Below are positions 25,898 to 35,734 of a stretch of 64,000 nt of DNA, one piece after another. The stretch is from Halosolutus halophilus. GTDB lineage: Archaea > Halobacteriota > Halobacteria > Halobacteriales > Natrialbaceae. The stretch spans positions 3,534,001-3,598,000 of the forward strand of contig NZ_CP094974.1 of the NCBI RefSeq assembly GCF_022869805.1, given 5' to 3'. Made by a program: the position numbers and the translations under genes. Each line of letters starts with the position of its first letter. Within the stretch, counting starts at the first letter, position 1. The notes under the pieces are model-generated. The model worked only from the letters and a program-made list of their open reading frames with translations. It was not told where the DNA came from and searched no databases.

Positions 25898-27718
25898 CTA
25901 GAGGTGCTCGTCCAGGAACTCCGCGATCGCGGCGTAGGCTTCGATGCGGTTCTCGAGTTTCGAGAAGCCGTGGCCCTCGTCCTCGAAGATCAGTTTGCGG
26001 ACGGGGACGCCCTGTTCGTCGACCTCCTCGACGATCTGTTCGGCCTCGCCGACCGGAACGCGGGGGTCGTTCTCGCCGTGGAGGACGAACAGCGGCGCCT
26101 CGATGTTCTCGACGTTGTTGATCGGCGAGATCTCTTCGAGGAACTCGCGATCGTCTTCGAGACTGCCGTACTCCGCTTCCCGCAGTTCCCGTCGCCAGTC
26201 GCCCGTATTTTCGAGGAACGTCACGAAGTTGGCGATGCCGACGACGTCGACGCCGGCAGCCCAGAGGTCGGGATACTCGGTCAACGCTGCCAGTACCATG
26301 AACCCGCCGTAGGAGCCGCCCTTGGCGGCGATCCGGTCGGGATCGACGGCCGGGTGGTCCTGGAGCCACTCGACGCAGGCCCTGATGTCGGCGACGGAGT
26401 CCATCCGCTTCTCGACGTCGTCGAGGGCCGCGTAGTCGGCACCGTACCCCACCGACCCGCGGACGTTCGGCTCGAAGTAGCCGTAGCCCCGATCGAGGAA
26501 GTACTGTTTGACGCTCGAGAACGAGGGTCGGCGCTGGCTCTCGGGTCCGCCGTGGATGTCGACGACGACGGGGACGCCGTCGTCGGTCTTTTCGGACTCC
26601 TCCGGCAGCGTGAGGAAGCCGGGGACCGCCAGGTCGTCGAAACTCTCGACGTGGACGAGGTCGGACTCGTCGAACGTCGCCCGGGGGATACCCGCGGTCG
26701 GCGCGTCCGTCCAGCGTTCGGCGTCGCCGGTCTCGCACTCGACGACGAAAACGTTCGTGTTGACCGCATCCCCCGTCGTCGAGAGAGCGAACCGTTCCGC
26801 GTCGGGGTCGAAACTCACGCCGCCCGCGACGCCGCCAGGCAGATCGGGTTCGGGGAAGGTTTCGAACGCGATCGGATCGTCGGCGTCGAACTCGCCGACG
26901 GTCAGGTCGGTGTACCCCTCGACGTTCCGCGAGTAGACGAACCGGCCGGTCTCGTCGTCCAGCGCGATGCCGTCGACGTTCCACCCCTCGCCCTCCACGA
27001 TCGGTTCGAGTTCGTTCGTCTCGAGGTCGAGATAGGCCAGGTAGAGGGTATCCGCGTCGCCCTCGTCGGTGACCAGGTAGATCCCCGTCCCGTCGGGCGC
27101 CCAGCTCGCGCTCCCGTAGCGGACGTCGCCCTCGTGGGGCGTGAGGTGCTCCATCTCCTCGGTCTCGAGGTCGAGGACGTACAGGTCCTGGTCGAAGTTG
27201 GAGTAGGCCTGCGAAACGAGCAGCCGGGAGTCGTCCGGGCTCCAGCCCGACAGCGAGAGCCAGCCGTCGCCCTCGTGGACGAGGGTTGCCTCGTCGCCGG
27301 TCTCGTCTCGATCCTGGACGTACACGTCGAAGACGGACTCGTCGCGCCGGTTCGAGGCGAACGCGAACCGATCGCCGTCGTGGCTCCAGCCACCCCAGCG
27401 GTGCTTGGCGTCCGGCATCGCCGTCAGGTTCTCGATCGTGCCCGTATCCGCGTCGAGCCGGAAGAGCTGAGCCCGTTCGTTGCCGCCTTCGTCCATCCCG
27501 AAGATCAACTCGGGGCGCTCCGGCGACCACGAGGCGAAGGTCACCCGCTCGTCGTAGAAAGTGCGCTGTTCGGGCCACTGGCGGGGGCCCGCGAGCGTCC
27601 AGACCTGCGGCGTCCCGGTCGTGTCCATCAGAAACGAGAGTCGATCACCGTCGGGGCCGAACGACGCGCCGTACGCGCTCCGGATGTTGAGATACCGTTC
27701 GATGTCGTAGGTACGCAT
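25898..27718 (-). CDS. S9 family peptidase (prolyl oligopeptidase/acylaminoacyl type)
   Basis: A 606-residue cytoplasmic serine peptidase. Residues 1-340 are a WD-like beta-propeller (TolB-type repeats such as WSPDDSRLLVS and WAPDGTGIYLV) that screens substrates. Residues about 370-606 are an alpha/beta-hydrolase with the nucleophile Ser in KGGSYGGF near 460, Asp in HGENDPRVP near 545 and His in DEGHGFSK near 580. DIHGGPESQ is the oxyanion-hole motif. It cleaves short peptides, releasing N-terminal (often acylated) residues. Neighbouring genes are unrelated; upstream is a long gene-free region. Confidence 0.93.
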   Translation of the reverse strand: MRTYDIERYLNIRSAYGASFGPDGDRLSFLMDTTGTPQVWTLAGPRQWPEQRTFYDERVTFASWSPERPELIFGMDEGGNERAQLFRLDADTGTIENLTAMPDAKHRWGGWSHDGDRFAFASNRRDESVFDVYVQDRDETGDEATLVHEGDGWLSLSGWSPDDSRLLVSQAYSNFDQDLYVLDLETEEMEHLTPHEGDVRYGSASWAPDGTGIYLVTDEGDADTLYLAYLDLETNELEPIVEGEGWNVDGIALDDETGRFVYSRNVEGYTDLTVGEFDADDPIAFETFPEPDLPGGVAGGVSFDPDAERFALSTTGDAVNTNVFVVECETGDAERWTDAPTAGIPRATFDESDLVHVESFDDLAVPGFLTLPEESEKTDDGVPVVVDIHGGPESQRRPSFSSVKQYFLDRGYGYFEPNVRGSVGYGADYAALDDVEKRMDSVADIRACVEWLQDHPAVDPDRIAAKGGSYGGFMVLAALTEYPDLWAAGVDVVGIANFVTFLENTGDWRRELREAEYGSLEDDREFLEEISPINNVENIEAPLFVLHGENDPRVPVGEAEQIVEEVDEQGVPVRKLIFEDEGHGFSKLENRIEAYAAIAEFLDEHL

Positions 27719-28296
27719 GGGAGAGTCGTACGGAGCCGATCCCGTAGTGGTTTGTGTTGTGGCTGCGCCTTCGGACTCGCTCGATTGCCGGACCCGGACT
27801 CCTGCTCGCCGACTCCGATCGCGTTCGGATTCGATGACGGATAGTCAGCTGTGGAAGTGGCGTAATAGACGCTGTCTCGGCTTCGAAACGAGAGAACCGA
27901 ACGGGGTCGTCACGGCACTCTCTTCGGGTGCGTTCGTCCGATCGGCCAGTACCCTGTTTCACGTACTACGTCGATCCCGAAACGATCGAAACCGTCACCG
28001 GGGCGTCGGGTTGAGGATACCAATTCGGTTTTGATCGGCGATCGTTTCGATCGATCATCGAGATAGTTACGCTCGAATCGGCGTGGAGAGACGTCCCGGT
28101 CTCGACCAGAGACCGATCGACACGGTCCGGCCCTCGCGTAACCCGTGCGTACAGCGGCTGTTGGGAACCCGTTCCCTGCGCCGACGAACGATTTCCGAAC
28201 GCGTCCGCCGGTGGTCGTGATCCGCTCGCCGCCGATCGCGGCGGCACCAATCGGTGTGCCTAACAAAGCGGTTCGGACGGCCTAGGGACGGTATCG
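27719..28296. other. Gene-free stretch
   Basis: About 580 bp between the S9 peptidase and the acidic membrane protein, which are divergent. It contains clustered CGATCG-type words near 28040-28060 but no gene, RNA or repeat that I recognise. Confidence 0.5.
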
Positions 28297-28887
28297 ATGA
28301 CCGACGGCGGGGACGAACGCGGTACGGACGACGTTTCGGTTCGCACGCTCCTCCTGACGACGCTGATCGTGCTGGTCGCGTTCGGGACGATCGTCGCGAT
28401 CGTCGCACCGGGGTTCGTGATCGGGGAGTCGCCAGCCGACGACGGGGAAACCGGGTCGACCGACACCGATTCCGAAACGGGTGCCGATTCGGTCGAGGAC
28501 ACGCAACGCAACGAAACCGCCTCGACCGATCCGGAGACCGAGTCCGACCCGACGGGGGACGGATCGGCGAGTGACGGCGCTTACGGAGACGATGCAGGCG
28601 ACGGCGCTGAAGGTGCCGGTGATGGCGACGACAGTAGTGACGATGACGACGGGGATGAGGGTGACGCGGCCGACGAAGACGAGACGCCAGCCGACTCCGA
28701 CGACGCCGATACCGGGGCGGAATCCGGTACCGACGACCAGACCGGTACCGGAGCGGAATCCGATGACGACTCCGACACCGTCGTCGATCCGATCGACGAG
28801 GTCACCGACGACGGTCCGGGCGGCGGACTGCTCGATCGGATCGAGTCCTTCATCGACGATCTCGTGTCCGAATTCGACGAGGACTGA
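28297..28887 (+). CDS. Single-pass membrane protein with acidic extracellular tail
   Basis: A 196-residue protein: about 15 cytoplasmic residues, one transmembrane helix (residues about 17-40, LLLTTLIVLVAFGTIVAIVA), then more than 130 residues of Asp/Glu/Gly/Ser/Thr-rich low-complexity sequence, ending in a short amphipathic helix (LLDRIESFIDDLVSEF). The tail resembles disordered spacers of haloarchaeal surface proteins. No enzymatic motif. Probably a surface-exposed anchor or regulator; the role is unknown. Confidence 0.72.
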   Translation: MTDGGDERGTDDVSVRTLLLTTLIVLVAFGTIVAIVAPGFVIGESPADDGETGSTDTDSETGADSVEDTQRNETASTDPETESDPTGDGSASDGAYGDDAGDGAEGAGDGDDSSDDDDGDEGDAADEDETPADSDDADTGAESGTDDQTGTGAESDDDSDTVVDPIDEVTDDGPGGGLLDRIESFIDDLVSEFDED

Positions 28888-28972
28888 ATCAACCACGGCC
28901 TTCGGGCCGGTGCGATCGGTGAGAACGCGTCCTGCGACCGGGCGGCATCGCTGAACTGAACGAAAGAAGTGA

Positions 28973-28980
28973 TTTTTTAT
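28973..28980 (+). promoter_or_regulatory. TATA box of the glycosyltransferase gene
   Basis: TTTTTTAT centred about 28 bp before the ATG at 29005, fixing that start and implying a leaderless message. Confidence 0.6.
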
Positions 28981-29004
28981 CCCCGCACTGCGTGCCGATG
29001 GCAT

Positions 29005-30066
29005 ATGCGCATCGCGTTCGTCTCGTACGAAACGGTCTTCCACCGCGATACCGAGACGAACCAGCGGTTCCAGTCGATCCTCGAGCTACTCGCGGCACGC
29101 GGCCACGACGTCCACCTGTTCTGTACGCAGTTCTGGTCCGGCGAGCGGAGTCGACTCGAACGCGACGGCATCACCTATCACGGCGTCTCGATCGGGCCGG
29201 AGGCAACGACCTCGTTCCTGTTGCGGCTGCCGTTCGTGCTCGGCCCCGCGCGGCCGGACGTCGTCCACGCGAGTGCACAGCCGCCGGGACAGGTCCTCGC
29301 GGCGACCTGCGCGGCGACGCTCGCTCGCGCCCCGCTGCTCGTGGAGTGGTACGGTGACGGCGGCGTTACCGGCGATCGATCGACCCGGCTGGCGGCCGGT
29401 CGCCCGGACTGGATCGTGACACCCTCCGAACTCGTCGCGACGCGGGTCCGGGAACGCGGGGCGGACGGCGACGACGTCGAGACGATCCCCAATCCGATCG
29501 AACTGGAGCGAATCCGGGACGTCCAGCCCGACGAGCGCGTGGACGTGATCTACGCCCGGCGGCTCGACGAGGGAGCCAACCTCGAGAGTCTCCTGCTTGC
29601 GCTCGCGGAACTTCGCGATCGCAACTGGGAGGCGACCGTCGTCGGCGACGGCCCGGAACGGGAGACCTACGAGCGACTCGCGAGCGACCTCCGGATCGAC
29701 GATCGGATCTCGTTCGCCGGCGAACTCTCGCTCGACGAGCGGATCGCCGCTTACCGCGGCGCCCACGTCTTCGCGCAGACGGCCGAGCACTGCGCCTTCC
29801 CGACGGAGATGCTGTGGGCGCTCGCCTCGGGCTGTGTCGGGATCGTGGAGTACCACGTCGACTCGAGTGCCCACGAACTCGTCGAGGGCTGGGATCGTGG
29901 CTTTCGCACCACCAGCGAGCAGGAACTCGCGGACGCCATCCTCGCGGCGGGTGACCTCGAGCACCGCGACTACGACGAGACCTTCGCCGAGTACGACGGC
30001 GACGCCGTGACCGATCGATATCTACAGCGGTACCGGGCGTTGCAGGACGACCACGGCGTGTTGTGA
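29005..30066 (+). CDS. Glycosyltransferase, GT4 family
   Basis: A 353-residue GT-B glycosyltransferase. The N-terminal half binds the acceptor (FVSYETVFHRDTETNQR near residue 5, ARGHDVHLF near 32). The C-terminal half has the donor-site pattern of family GT4: VVGDGPERETYERLA near 216, IAYRGAHVFAQTA near 250 and the EMLWALASGC motif with its essential E near 270, which contacts the nucleotide-sugar. It adds a sugar to a lipid, glycan or protein; donor and acceptor are unknown. No other glycan genes are near, so it looks like a lone enzyme rather than part of a polysaccharide locus. Confidence 0.88.
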   Translation: MRIAFVSYETVFHRDTETNQRFQSILELLAARGHDVHLFCTQFWSGERSRLERDGITYHGVSIGPEATTSFLLRLPFVLGPARPDVVHASAQPPGQVLAATCAATLARAPLLVEWYGDGGVTGDRSTRLAAGRPDWIVTPSELVATRVRERGADGDDVETIPNPIELERIRDVQPDERVDVIYARRLDEGANLESLLLALAELRDRNWEATVVGDGPERETYERLASDLRIDDRISFAGELSLDERIAAYRGAHVFAQTAEHCAFPTEMLWALASGCVGIVEYHVDSSAHELVEGWDRGFRTTSEQELADAILAAGDLEHRDYDETFAEYDGDAVTDRYLQRYRALQDDHGVL

Positions 30067-30175
30067 CGGCCGTCGAGAATGTCATCGAGTTGCCGGCTCC
30101 GAGACCTACGTGGACTCCGGAACGCCGTGGTGGAGGACGACCACGAGCGGTCACGCGAGCGGATCCGGTACCCGG

Positions 30176-30388
30176 CTACTGCGCCAGGAGCGTTGCCATC
30201 CACGCCAGCACCGCGACTGCAAAGAGTACGACTGTCACCGACAGCAGTTCGACGAACACTGGAAGCGTCTTCGGAACGGTGGGAAGGAGGCCGCCCCAGT
30301 AGGCCGCCGTCACGGCGAGGGAGACGGCGAACGCAGCTGTCACCAGGGTCGGAACCGGGTAACGGCGAGGAAAGGCATCGACGGTCAT
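30176..30388 (-). CDS. 70-residue two-helix membrane protein
   Basis: A small integral membrane protein with two predicted transmembrane segments (residues about 12-32 and 43-66). The ATG at 30388 is chosen because a strong TATA box (TATAAATA, 30411-30418) lies 23-30 bp upstream. Upstream codons of the same frame are non-coding. No motif is recognised, and it may be one of the many uncharacterised small membrane proteins of haloarchaea. Confidence 0.7.
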   Translation of the reverse strand: MTVDAFPRRYPVPTLVTAAFAVSLAVTAAYWGGLLPTVPKTLPVFVELLSVTVVLFAVAVLAWMATLLAQ

Positions 30389-30410
30389 GTTAAATACCGA
30401 ACCAGTGGCA

Positions 30411-30418
30411 TATAAATA
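30411..30418 (-). promoter_or_regulatory. TATA box of the small membrane protein
   Basis: TATAAATA, near-consensus, centred about 26 bp before the ATG at 30388. Confidence 0.65.
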
Positions 30419-30675
30419 CTTTCTGCTCGGATTCGAGAGTTTTACCGTCCAGACGGACGGCGTACGTGCTCTCGATTTCGTCGATGGCGAGTTGGGGCTC
30501 CGGAAGCGTCCGTCCTCCGTCGACGACGGTCGTCGTGCCGGTGATGTACCGGGCTCTGCGGACGGGAGGAACGCCAACGGTGGTCGGACCCGATCGAGAT
30601 CGGGTACGGCTCGCCGGCCGATCGGGCGTCGCTGCGGGACAGCTATTACGATCGACTCGTAACAGGGAGACGAAC

Positions 30676-31083
30676 ATGCACGACGACTGTGACTTCTGTC
30701 GGATCGTCGCCGGTGACGCCGCTGCAGCGCGGGTCCACGACGGCGATCGGGTGATCGCGTTTCTCGATCGACGGCCGGCCACGACGGGGCACACGCTGGT
30801 CGTTCCGAAACAACACGGATCGGAACTGTTCGAGATGGACGACCGAACGACAGCGGACGTCTTCCGGGCAGTCGGGACGGTCAAGACGGCGGTCGACCAC
30901 GTCCTCGATCCGATCGGGGTCAGCGTGTTCTACACCACGGGGTCGCTCGTCGGGACGGTCGAGCACGCGCACGTCCACCTCGTCCCCCGATTCGAGGACG
31001 ACGACGTCACGCTCTCCTTGCTACGGGATCGCCTCGAAGACGAAGACGGGGAACGGCTCGGGTCGCGACTCCGGGACGTGTAG
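30676..31083 (+). CDS. HIT family hydrolase
   Basis: A 135-residue histidine-triad protein. The active-site motif is VEHAHVHLVPR near residue 97, with the central His as nucleophile towards nucleoside phosphoramidates or dinucleotides. The N-terminal CDFCRIVAGD with a Cys pair is typical of the branch related to Hint and ApnA hydrolases; the second Cys-rich half is not complete, so zinc binding is uncertain. The stop abuts the end of trpB on the other strand (tail to tail), so it does not share an operon with it. Confidence 0.9.
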   Translation: MHDDCDFCRIVAGDAAAARVHDGDRVIAFLDRRPATTGHTLVVPKQHGSELFEMDDRTTADVFRAVGTVKTAVDHVLDPIGVSVFYTTGSLVGTVEHAHVHLVPRFEDDDVTLSLLRDRLEDEDGERLGSRLRDV

Positions 31084-32235
31084 TCAGAGGTCGAACTTGG
31101 CGGCCGCCGTCTCCATGTCCTTGTCGCCGCGCCCCGAGAGGTTCACGAGGATCGTCTCGTGCTCGCCGGCCTCGGCGATCTGGATCGCCCGCGCGATCGC
31201 GTGACTGGACTCGAGTGCGGGGATGATCCCCTCGGTCTCGCTGAGTTCCCGGAACGCCGCCAGCGCCTCCTCGTCGGTGACCCCCTGGTACTCACAGCGG
31301 CCGACGGCGCGAAACATGGCGTGTTCGGGGCCGACGCCGGGATAGTCGAGTCCCGCCGACACCGAGTGAACGTCGACGTCGTCGTCGATCACGCGCGTCT
31401 TCATCCCGTGGAGCACGTCGTCTTTCCCCTTCGTGAGCGGCGCGGCGTGCTTGCTCGAGTCGGCGCCCTCGCCGCCGCCCTCGGCACCGTAGAACGCGAC
31501 CTCGTCGTCCCGGAACGCGTGGAACAGGCCGATCGCGTTCGAACCGCCGCCGACGCAGGCGACGGCTGCGTCGGGCACATCACCCGTGCGCTCCTGGAAC
31601 TGTTCGCGGGCTTCCTCGCCGATGACGCTCTGGAAGTCCCGGACCATGCGCGGGAACGGGTCGGGACCGACGACGCTGCCGACGAGGTAGTGGGTGTCGT
31701 CGACGTTCTCGGCGAAGTCCTCGAGCGCCGCGTCGACGGCGTCGGCGAGGCCCTCGTTTCCGCGGGTGACCTCGTTGACCTCGGCACCCATCAGGCGCAT
31801 CCGGAAAACGTTCATCTCCTGGCGCTGAACGTCCTTCGTCCCCATGTAGATCTCCGTCTCGAGGCCCAGCAGAGCACCGACCATCGCGGTTGCGACGCCG
31901 TGCTGGCCGGCCCCGGTCTCGGCGATCAGCCGATCGCGCCCGGCGCGTTTCGCCAGCAGAGCCTGCCCGAGACAGTTGTTGATCTTGTGCGCGCCGCCGT
32001 GGAGTAGATCCTCCCGTTTGAGGTAGATGTCGGCCCCGTACCGATCGCTCAGGTTGGTCGCGTGGTACAGCGGCGTCGGGCGGCCAGCGTACGATTCGAG
32101 CAGATCGCGGAACTCGGTCTGGAACGCGTCGGTCGTCGCGACCTCGTCGTAGGCGGCCGCGAGTTGCTCGAGCGGCTCCTCGAGCGGTGCTGGAACGTGT
32201 CGGCCACCGTATCCCTCGAACTCTCCGTCGGACAT
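31084..32235 (-). CDS. trpB: Tryptophan synthase beta subunit
   Basis: A 383-residue PLP enzyme that joins indole and serine to form tryptophan. The PLP Lys is in [16 protein letters not shown] near residue 82, with the following motif [12 protein letters not shown] and the glycine-rich phosphate loop [13 protein letters not shown] near 225. The start is taken at ATG 32235; an in-frame ATG at 32274 would add 13 residues. It belongs to the common TrpB1 type. In most haloarchaea trpB sits with trpA and trpC; here neither is adjacent, so this copy is either a relocated or a second gene. Confidence 0.94.
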   Translation of the reverse strand: MSDGEFEGYGGRHVPAPLEEPLEQLAAAYDEVATTDAFQTEFRDLLESYAGRPTPLYHATNLSDRYGADIYLKREDLLHGGAHKINNCLGQALLAKRAGRDRLIAETGAGQHGVATAMVGALLGLETEIYMGTKDVQRQEMNVFRMRLMGAEVNEVTRGNEGLADAVDAALEDFAENVDDTHYLVGSVVGPDPFPRMVRDFQSVIGEEAREQFQERTGDVPDAAVACVGGGSNAIGLFHAFRDDEVAFYGAEGGGEGADSSKHAAPLTKGKDDVLHGMKTRVIDDDVDVHSVSAGLDYPGVGPEHAMFRAVGRCEYQGVTDEEALAAFRELSETEGIIPALESSHAIARAIQIAEAGEHETILVNLSGRGDKDMETAAAKFDL

Positions 32236-32402
32236 ACCCGGCAACTCTTGCCCGATCGTAATAGGTGCTCTCATCTCCGCTTGCGGGACTCTCACATCGT
32301 GGGTCCTGCTGTGCGGCTTTCGCCACGTGCCGGCTCCAGTAGTCCGTGCGAGCACGGTGCGTCAGACGGCGCAAATCGGGTCGCAGTCGAGAATCGACGG
32401 CG

Positions 32403-34088
32403 TCAGCGATCGACGCTCCCGAGCACGATGTCGAGACTACCCAGCGAGGCGATCAGGTCGGCGACGTACTCGCCTTCGGCCATCTCGGGGAGGGCGGAGA
32501 GGTTGTGGAAACACGGGCTGCGGATCTTGAACCGTGCGGGCGAGTTCGAGCCGTCCGATCGGACGTAGACGCCGAGTTCGCCCTTCGCGGATTCGACGGC
32601 GCGGTACGTTTCGGTGCCGGCGTCCGGTTTGAGCGTGCGAGGGACGTTGCTCTGGACGGTTCGCTCGTCTTCGGGCCAGTCCTCGAGCAGGTCGAGACAC
32701 TGCTGGACGATCTTGGCGGACTCCTCGACCTCCCGCATTCGGACGAGCACCCGCGCGTAGTTGTCACAGCCGTCCATGGTGACGACGTCCCAGTCGAGGT
32801 TCGGGTAGTAGCCGTAGGGGTCGTCGCGCCGCAGGTCGTAGTCGATTCCCGAACCGCGGGCGACGGGGCCCGTACAGCCGTAGTCTTTGGCCACGTCGGG
32901 CTCCAGGATGCCGGTGTCGACGCACCGAATCTGGAAGATTTCGTTCCCGGTGAGCAGCGCGTGGTACTCCGAGACCTTCGCCGGCAGTTCGTCCAGGAAA
33001 TCCCGGCACTTCTCGACGAACTCGTCGCGCGGTCGGGGGAGGTCCCACGCGACCCCGCCAAGCCGGAAGTAGTAGAACATCATCCGCTGACCGGTCAGGT
33101 CCTCGAGAATGTCCTGGACGACCTCCCGATCGCGGAAGGCGTACTGGAAGATGGCGGTGAAATCGCCGTAGACGTCGAGTGCGAAGGTTCCCAGCGCGAG
33201 GAAGTGGCCGAGCATCCGGCCGAACTCGGTCGCCATCGTGCGCAGGACCTGGGCGTACTCGGGCACCTCGATGTCCGCGAGATCCTCGATCGCCCGGGCG
33301 ACGGCCCACTCGTTGGGGAGGTTCGCGGTGTAGTCCCACCGGTTCGAGTAGGGGATGATCTGGTGGCGGTACTGGCCGTTCTGGCACATCTGCTCCTCAC
33401 AGCGGTGCAGGTAGCCCACGTCGGGGTCGACGTCGGCGACGGCCTCGCCGTCGAGGGTCGTCTTGAGGTGGAGCACCCCGTGGGTCGCGGGGTGGTGCGG
33501 TCCGATGTTGAGGAACATCGTGTCCGACTCGGACTGTTCCCGGTCGGGTTGCAACGGGTTCGCGTGCGCTGCGAACCGGACGACCTGTGGCTTCTCCTGG
33601 TCGTAATCGAGCGAGAGGGGGTGGCCCTGCCACGATTCGGGCAGGAGGATTCGGCGCGGATCGGGATGTCCCTCGTACTCGATTCCGACGAGGTCGAAGG
33701 CCTCGCGTTCGTGCCAGTCCGCCGTCCGGAAGACGGGTTCCGCGGTCTCGCAGACGGGATCGTCTTTCGGTAACTGCGCGATCAGCGTCACCTCGTGGGT
33801 CCGCCGGTCGTACTTCGTCAGGTGGTAGACCGACTCGTACCGGTCCTCGTACTCCTGTGGGGTGAGACACGAGAGGTGATCGAACCCGGCCTCGTCCCGC
33901 AGCAGCGCCAGGACCGCCTGGACGTCGTCCGGGCGGATCACGAACGCCGGCGCGTTCTCGTGGTCGTCCCGCCCGATCGCGTACTCGTCGAGCAGCGCCT
34001 CGAGTTCGGTCTCGTCGACCTGCTCGTCCCGCAGGTGGTCGTACTCGGGGTCGATGCGCTCGCGCTCGCGCTGTTCCGGTTCACTCAT
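32403..34088 (-). CDS. nuoCD: NADH-quinone oxidoreductase subunit C/D fusion
   Basis: A 561-residue fusion of the NuoC and NuoD subunits of complex I. The N-terminal NuoC part (residues about 60-165) carries CLTPQEYEDRYESVYHL and a HEREAFDLVGI segment. The NuoD part (about 180-561) has GPHHPATHGVLHL, GYLHRCEEQMCQ, and later RGSGIDYDLRRDDPYGYY and CFHNLSALPEM, which shape the quinone pocket near the membrane. Start chosen at ATG 34088 before the acidic N-terminus. Haloarchaeal complex I normally lies in one operon, but no other nuo gene is near, so this is an orphan copy. Confidence 0.93.
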   Translation of the reverse strand: MSEPEQRERERIDPEYDHLRDEQVDETELEALLDEYAIGRDDHENAPAFVIRPDDVQAVLALLRDEAGFDHLSCLTPQEYEDRYESVYHLTKYDRRTHEVTLIAQLPKDDPVCETAEPVFRTADWHEREAFDLVGIEYEGHPDPRRILLPESWQGHPLSLDYDQEKPQVVRFAAHANPLQPDREQSESDTMFLNIGPHHPATHGVLHLKTTLDGEAVADVDPDVGYLHRCEEQMCQNGQYRHQIIPYSNRWDYTANLPNEWAVARAIEDLADIEVPEYAQVLRTMATEFGRMLGHFLALGTFALDVYGDFTAIFQYAFRDREVVQDILEDLTGQRMMFYYFRLGGVAWDLPRPRDEFVEKCRDFLDELPAKVSEYHALLTGNEIFQIRCVDTGILEPDVAKDYGCTGPVARGSGIDYDLRRDDPYGYYPNLDWDVVTMDGCDNYARVLVRMREVEESAKIVQQCLDLLEDWPEDERTVQSNVPRTLKPDAGTETYRAVESAKGELGVYVRSDGSNSPARFKIRSPCFHNLSALPEMAEGEYVADLIASLGSLDIVLGSVDR

Positions 34089-34374
34089 GGGTGACTCCAG
34101 GGACGCCGTTGCGGACGCTAGCGTGCGTTTCACTCACGTACACCCGACACGGGAATGAGGGTTTTGGAGGGTCGTACTGACAGTCACGGGATCCGATCGG
34201 TTTCGGGGGGACGCCTGCGGTCACCGATCGCGACGGGCCGGAAACTCGGAACCTGCTCGCCGATCGTACTCGCCCCACGGCACTGCGGCGACTGCCACTC
34301 TTCAGCGTTGGCGTCCTCCGTTCACGTGTGTGCCGAGATCGGCCTTTATGTGAACGAGTGACATAGCGTGCGAT

Positions 34375-34953
34375 ATGCCTCCCCGCATCGAACCGGTGGG
34401 TCCCGGTGAATCGGACGACGAGAAAGTCAACGAGATTCTACAGGAGAGTGAAAACGGGTGGTACAAGGACTCCGCTTACTTCGGCGCTGTTGCGCATCAA
34501 CCGCGACTTTTGAAACGACTCGTGCGAACGTTCCGGCTCTTCCCTCGTAGCGACTCGATCGACGCAGAGACGCTGGAACTGATGCGACTGAGGGTTGCTG
34601 CAGTCCACGGGTGTGCCTACTGTGGAACCGTTCGTACCTGGGAGGTGAAGGAGGCAGTCGAGCCGAAAGAAGACGCAGTTTTCTCCGACCGGATCGATAC
34701 GAGCAAACTCACGCGGCGCGAGAAACTCGCCGTTCGCGTGGCAGACTACATGTCCCGCGATCCACAGGAGATGCCGGATGCGTTCTTTGCCGAACTGAGT
34801 GAGGAATACAGCGACGAGGCGATCATCGAACTCCTGCTGTTTGCCGGACTCGAGGTGGGACTCGACAGGTTCTGTATCGCGTTGCGGTTAGATACCACCG
34901 AAACGAGTCCGTATCCCACGGGACTCGAGTATCCGCTCGAGCGCGAACCGTAG
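34375..34953 (+). CDS. Carboxymuconolactone decarboxylase family protein (AhpD-like)
   Basis: A 192-residue all-helical protein of the CMD/AhpD superfamily. The CxxC redox motif is in VHGCAYCGTVRTWEV near residue 80, followed by the usual second helix and a LTRREKLAVRVADYMSRD helix that packs against it. It may act as a disulfide-dependent peroxidase or thiol-transfer protein. Together with the related gene at 19130-19750 this gives two AhpD-like genes in the window, but the two share only the CxxC core. The start is the ATG at 34375; it appears monocistronic. Confidence 0.83.
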   Translation: MPPRIEPVGPGESDDEKVNEILQESENGWYKDSAYFGAVAHQPRLLKRLVRTFRLFPRSDSIDAETLELMRLRVAAVHGCAYCGTVRTWEVKEAVEPKEDAVFSDRIDTSKLTRREKLAVRVADYMSRDPQEMPDAFFAELSEEYSDEAIIELLLFAGLEVGLDRFCIALRLDTTETSPYPTGLEYPLEREP

Positions 34954-35028
34954 CACCAGATCCGTTCTCGTATCGGTTCCCCTCCGCTCAGCAGACGCCT
35001 CACCGGATGCCATCCGCGCCGTCGTCCG

Positions 35029-35472
35029 TCAGTGCCCGGCATCGGCCGCCGATGCGCGCACGATGTGAACCGGTACCGGTGCGGTCCGGATGGTCTTCTC
35101 CGCCACGCTCCCCAGCAGATACCGCTTGAAACCCGTTCGTCCGTGCGTCGCCATCACGATCAGATCGATGTCGTGTTCGTCGACGTACTCGAGGATTGCG
35201 TCGTGCGGTTCGCCCCGAACGACGGCCGTTTCGACTCGATCGACACCCCGCGTCGACGCGGTTTCGGCGATCTCCCCGACGGCCCGCTGTCCTCGTTCCT
35301 CGAGCGACTCGATCATCGACTGTGTGATGCCCTCCGCGTCGTACGGTCTCGTATCGACGACGTGGAGTACGTGGAGGGGAGCCTCGTATGCCCTGGCGAG
35401 GTCGATCGCGTGGTCGGTGGCAACGTTCGATTCGTCGCTTCCGTCGGTCGTCAAGACGATCCGATCGTACAT
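35029..35472 (-). CDS. Universal stress protein, UspA family
   Basis: A 147-residue cytoplasmic protein of one complete Usp domain. It opens with MYDRIVLTTDGSD and ends with the nucleotide-binding signature GRTGFKRYLLGSVAEKTIR near residue 115, matching G-2x-G-9x-G(S/T), so it is expected to bind ATP. The first ATG before DYxxIV is at 35472; upstream codons are not coding. UspA genes are often found next to ion or stress transporters, and here it is head-to-head with the crcB pair, so a shared stress signal is possible. Confidence 0.93.
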   Translation of the reverse strand: MYDRIVLTTDGSDESNVATDHAIDLARAYEAPLHVLHVVDTRPYDAEGITQSMIESLEERGQRAVGEIAETASTRGVDRVETAVVRGEPHDAILEYVDEHDIDLIVMATHGRTGFKRYLLGSVAEKTIRTAPVPVHIVRASAADAGH

Positions 35473-35734
35473 ACTCGACGTTCGATGGCCGGATTGAAAC
35501 CTTTGGCTGCGAAGGGAGGTTTCGAAAGCGCCTCGATCGTTCCCGCGCTCGGTTCGACCGAAAGCTGTTCCCCTCCGTGCCGGTTGGAGTGTTACTTCGA
35601 TCGATCGAAGGCCGAACGCTGCTTCCCGACGCAGGTCGAGAACGAGTGACGATCCGCCCGGTTTGCCGTTTGCGATTCGGAGACCTACCAGTTGTGCGAC
35701 AGTGATTTCACAGAGAGCGGTGTTGTCTGAAGGG

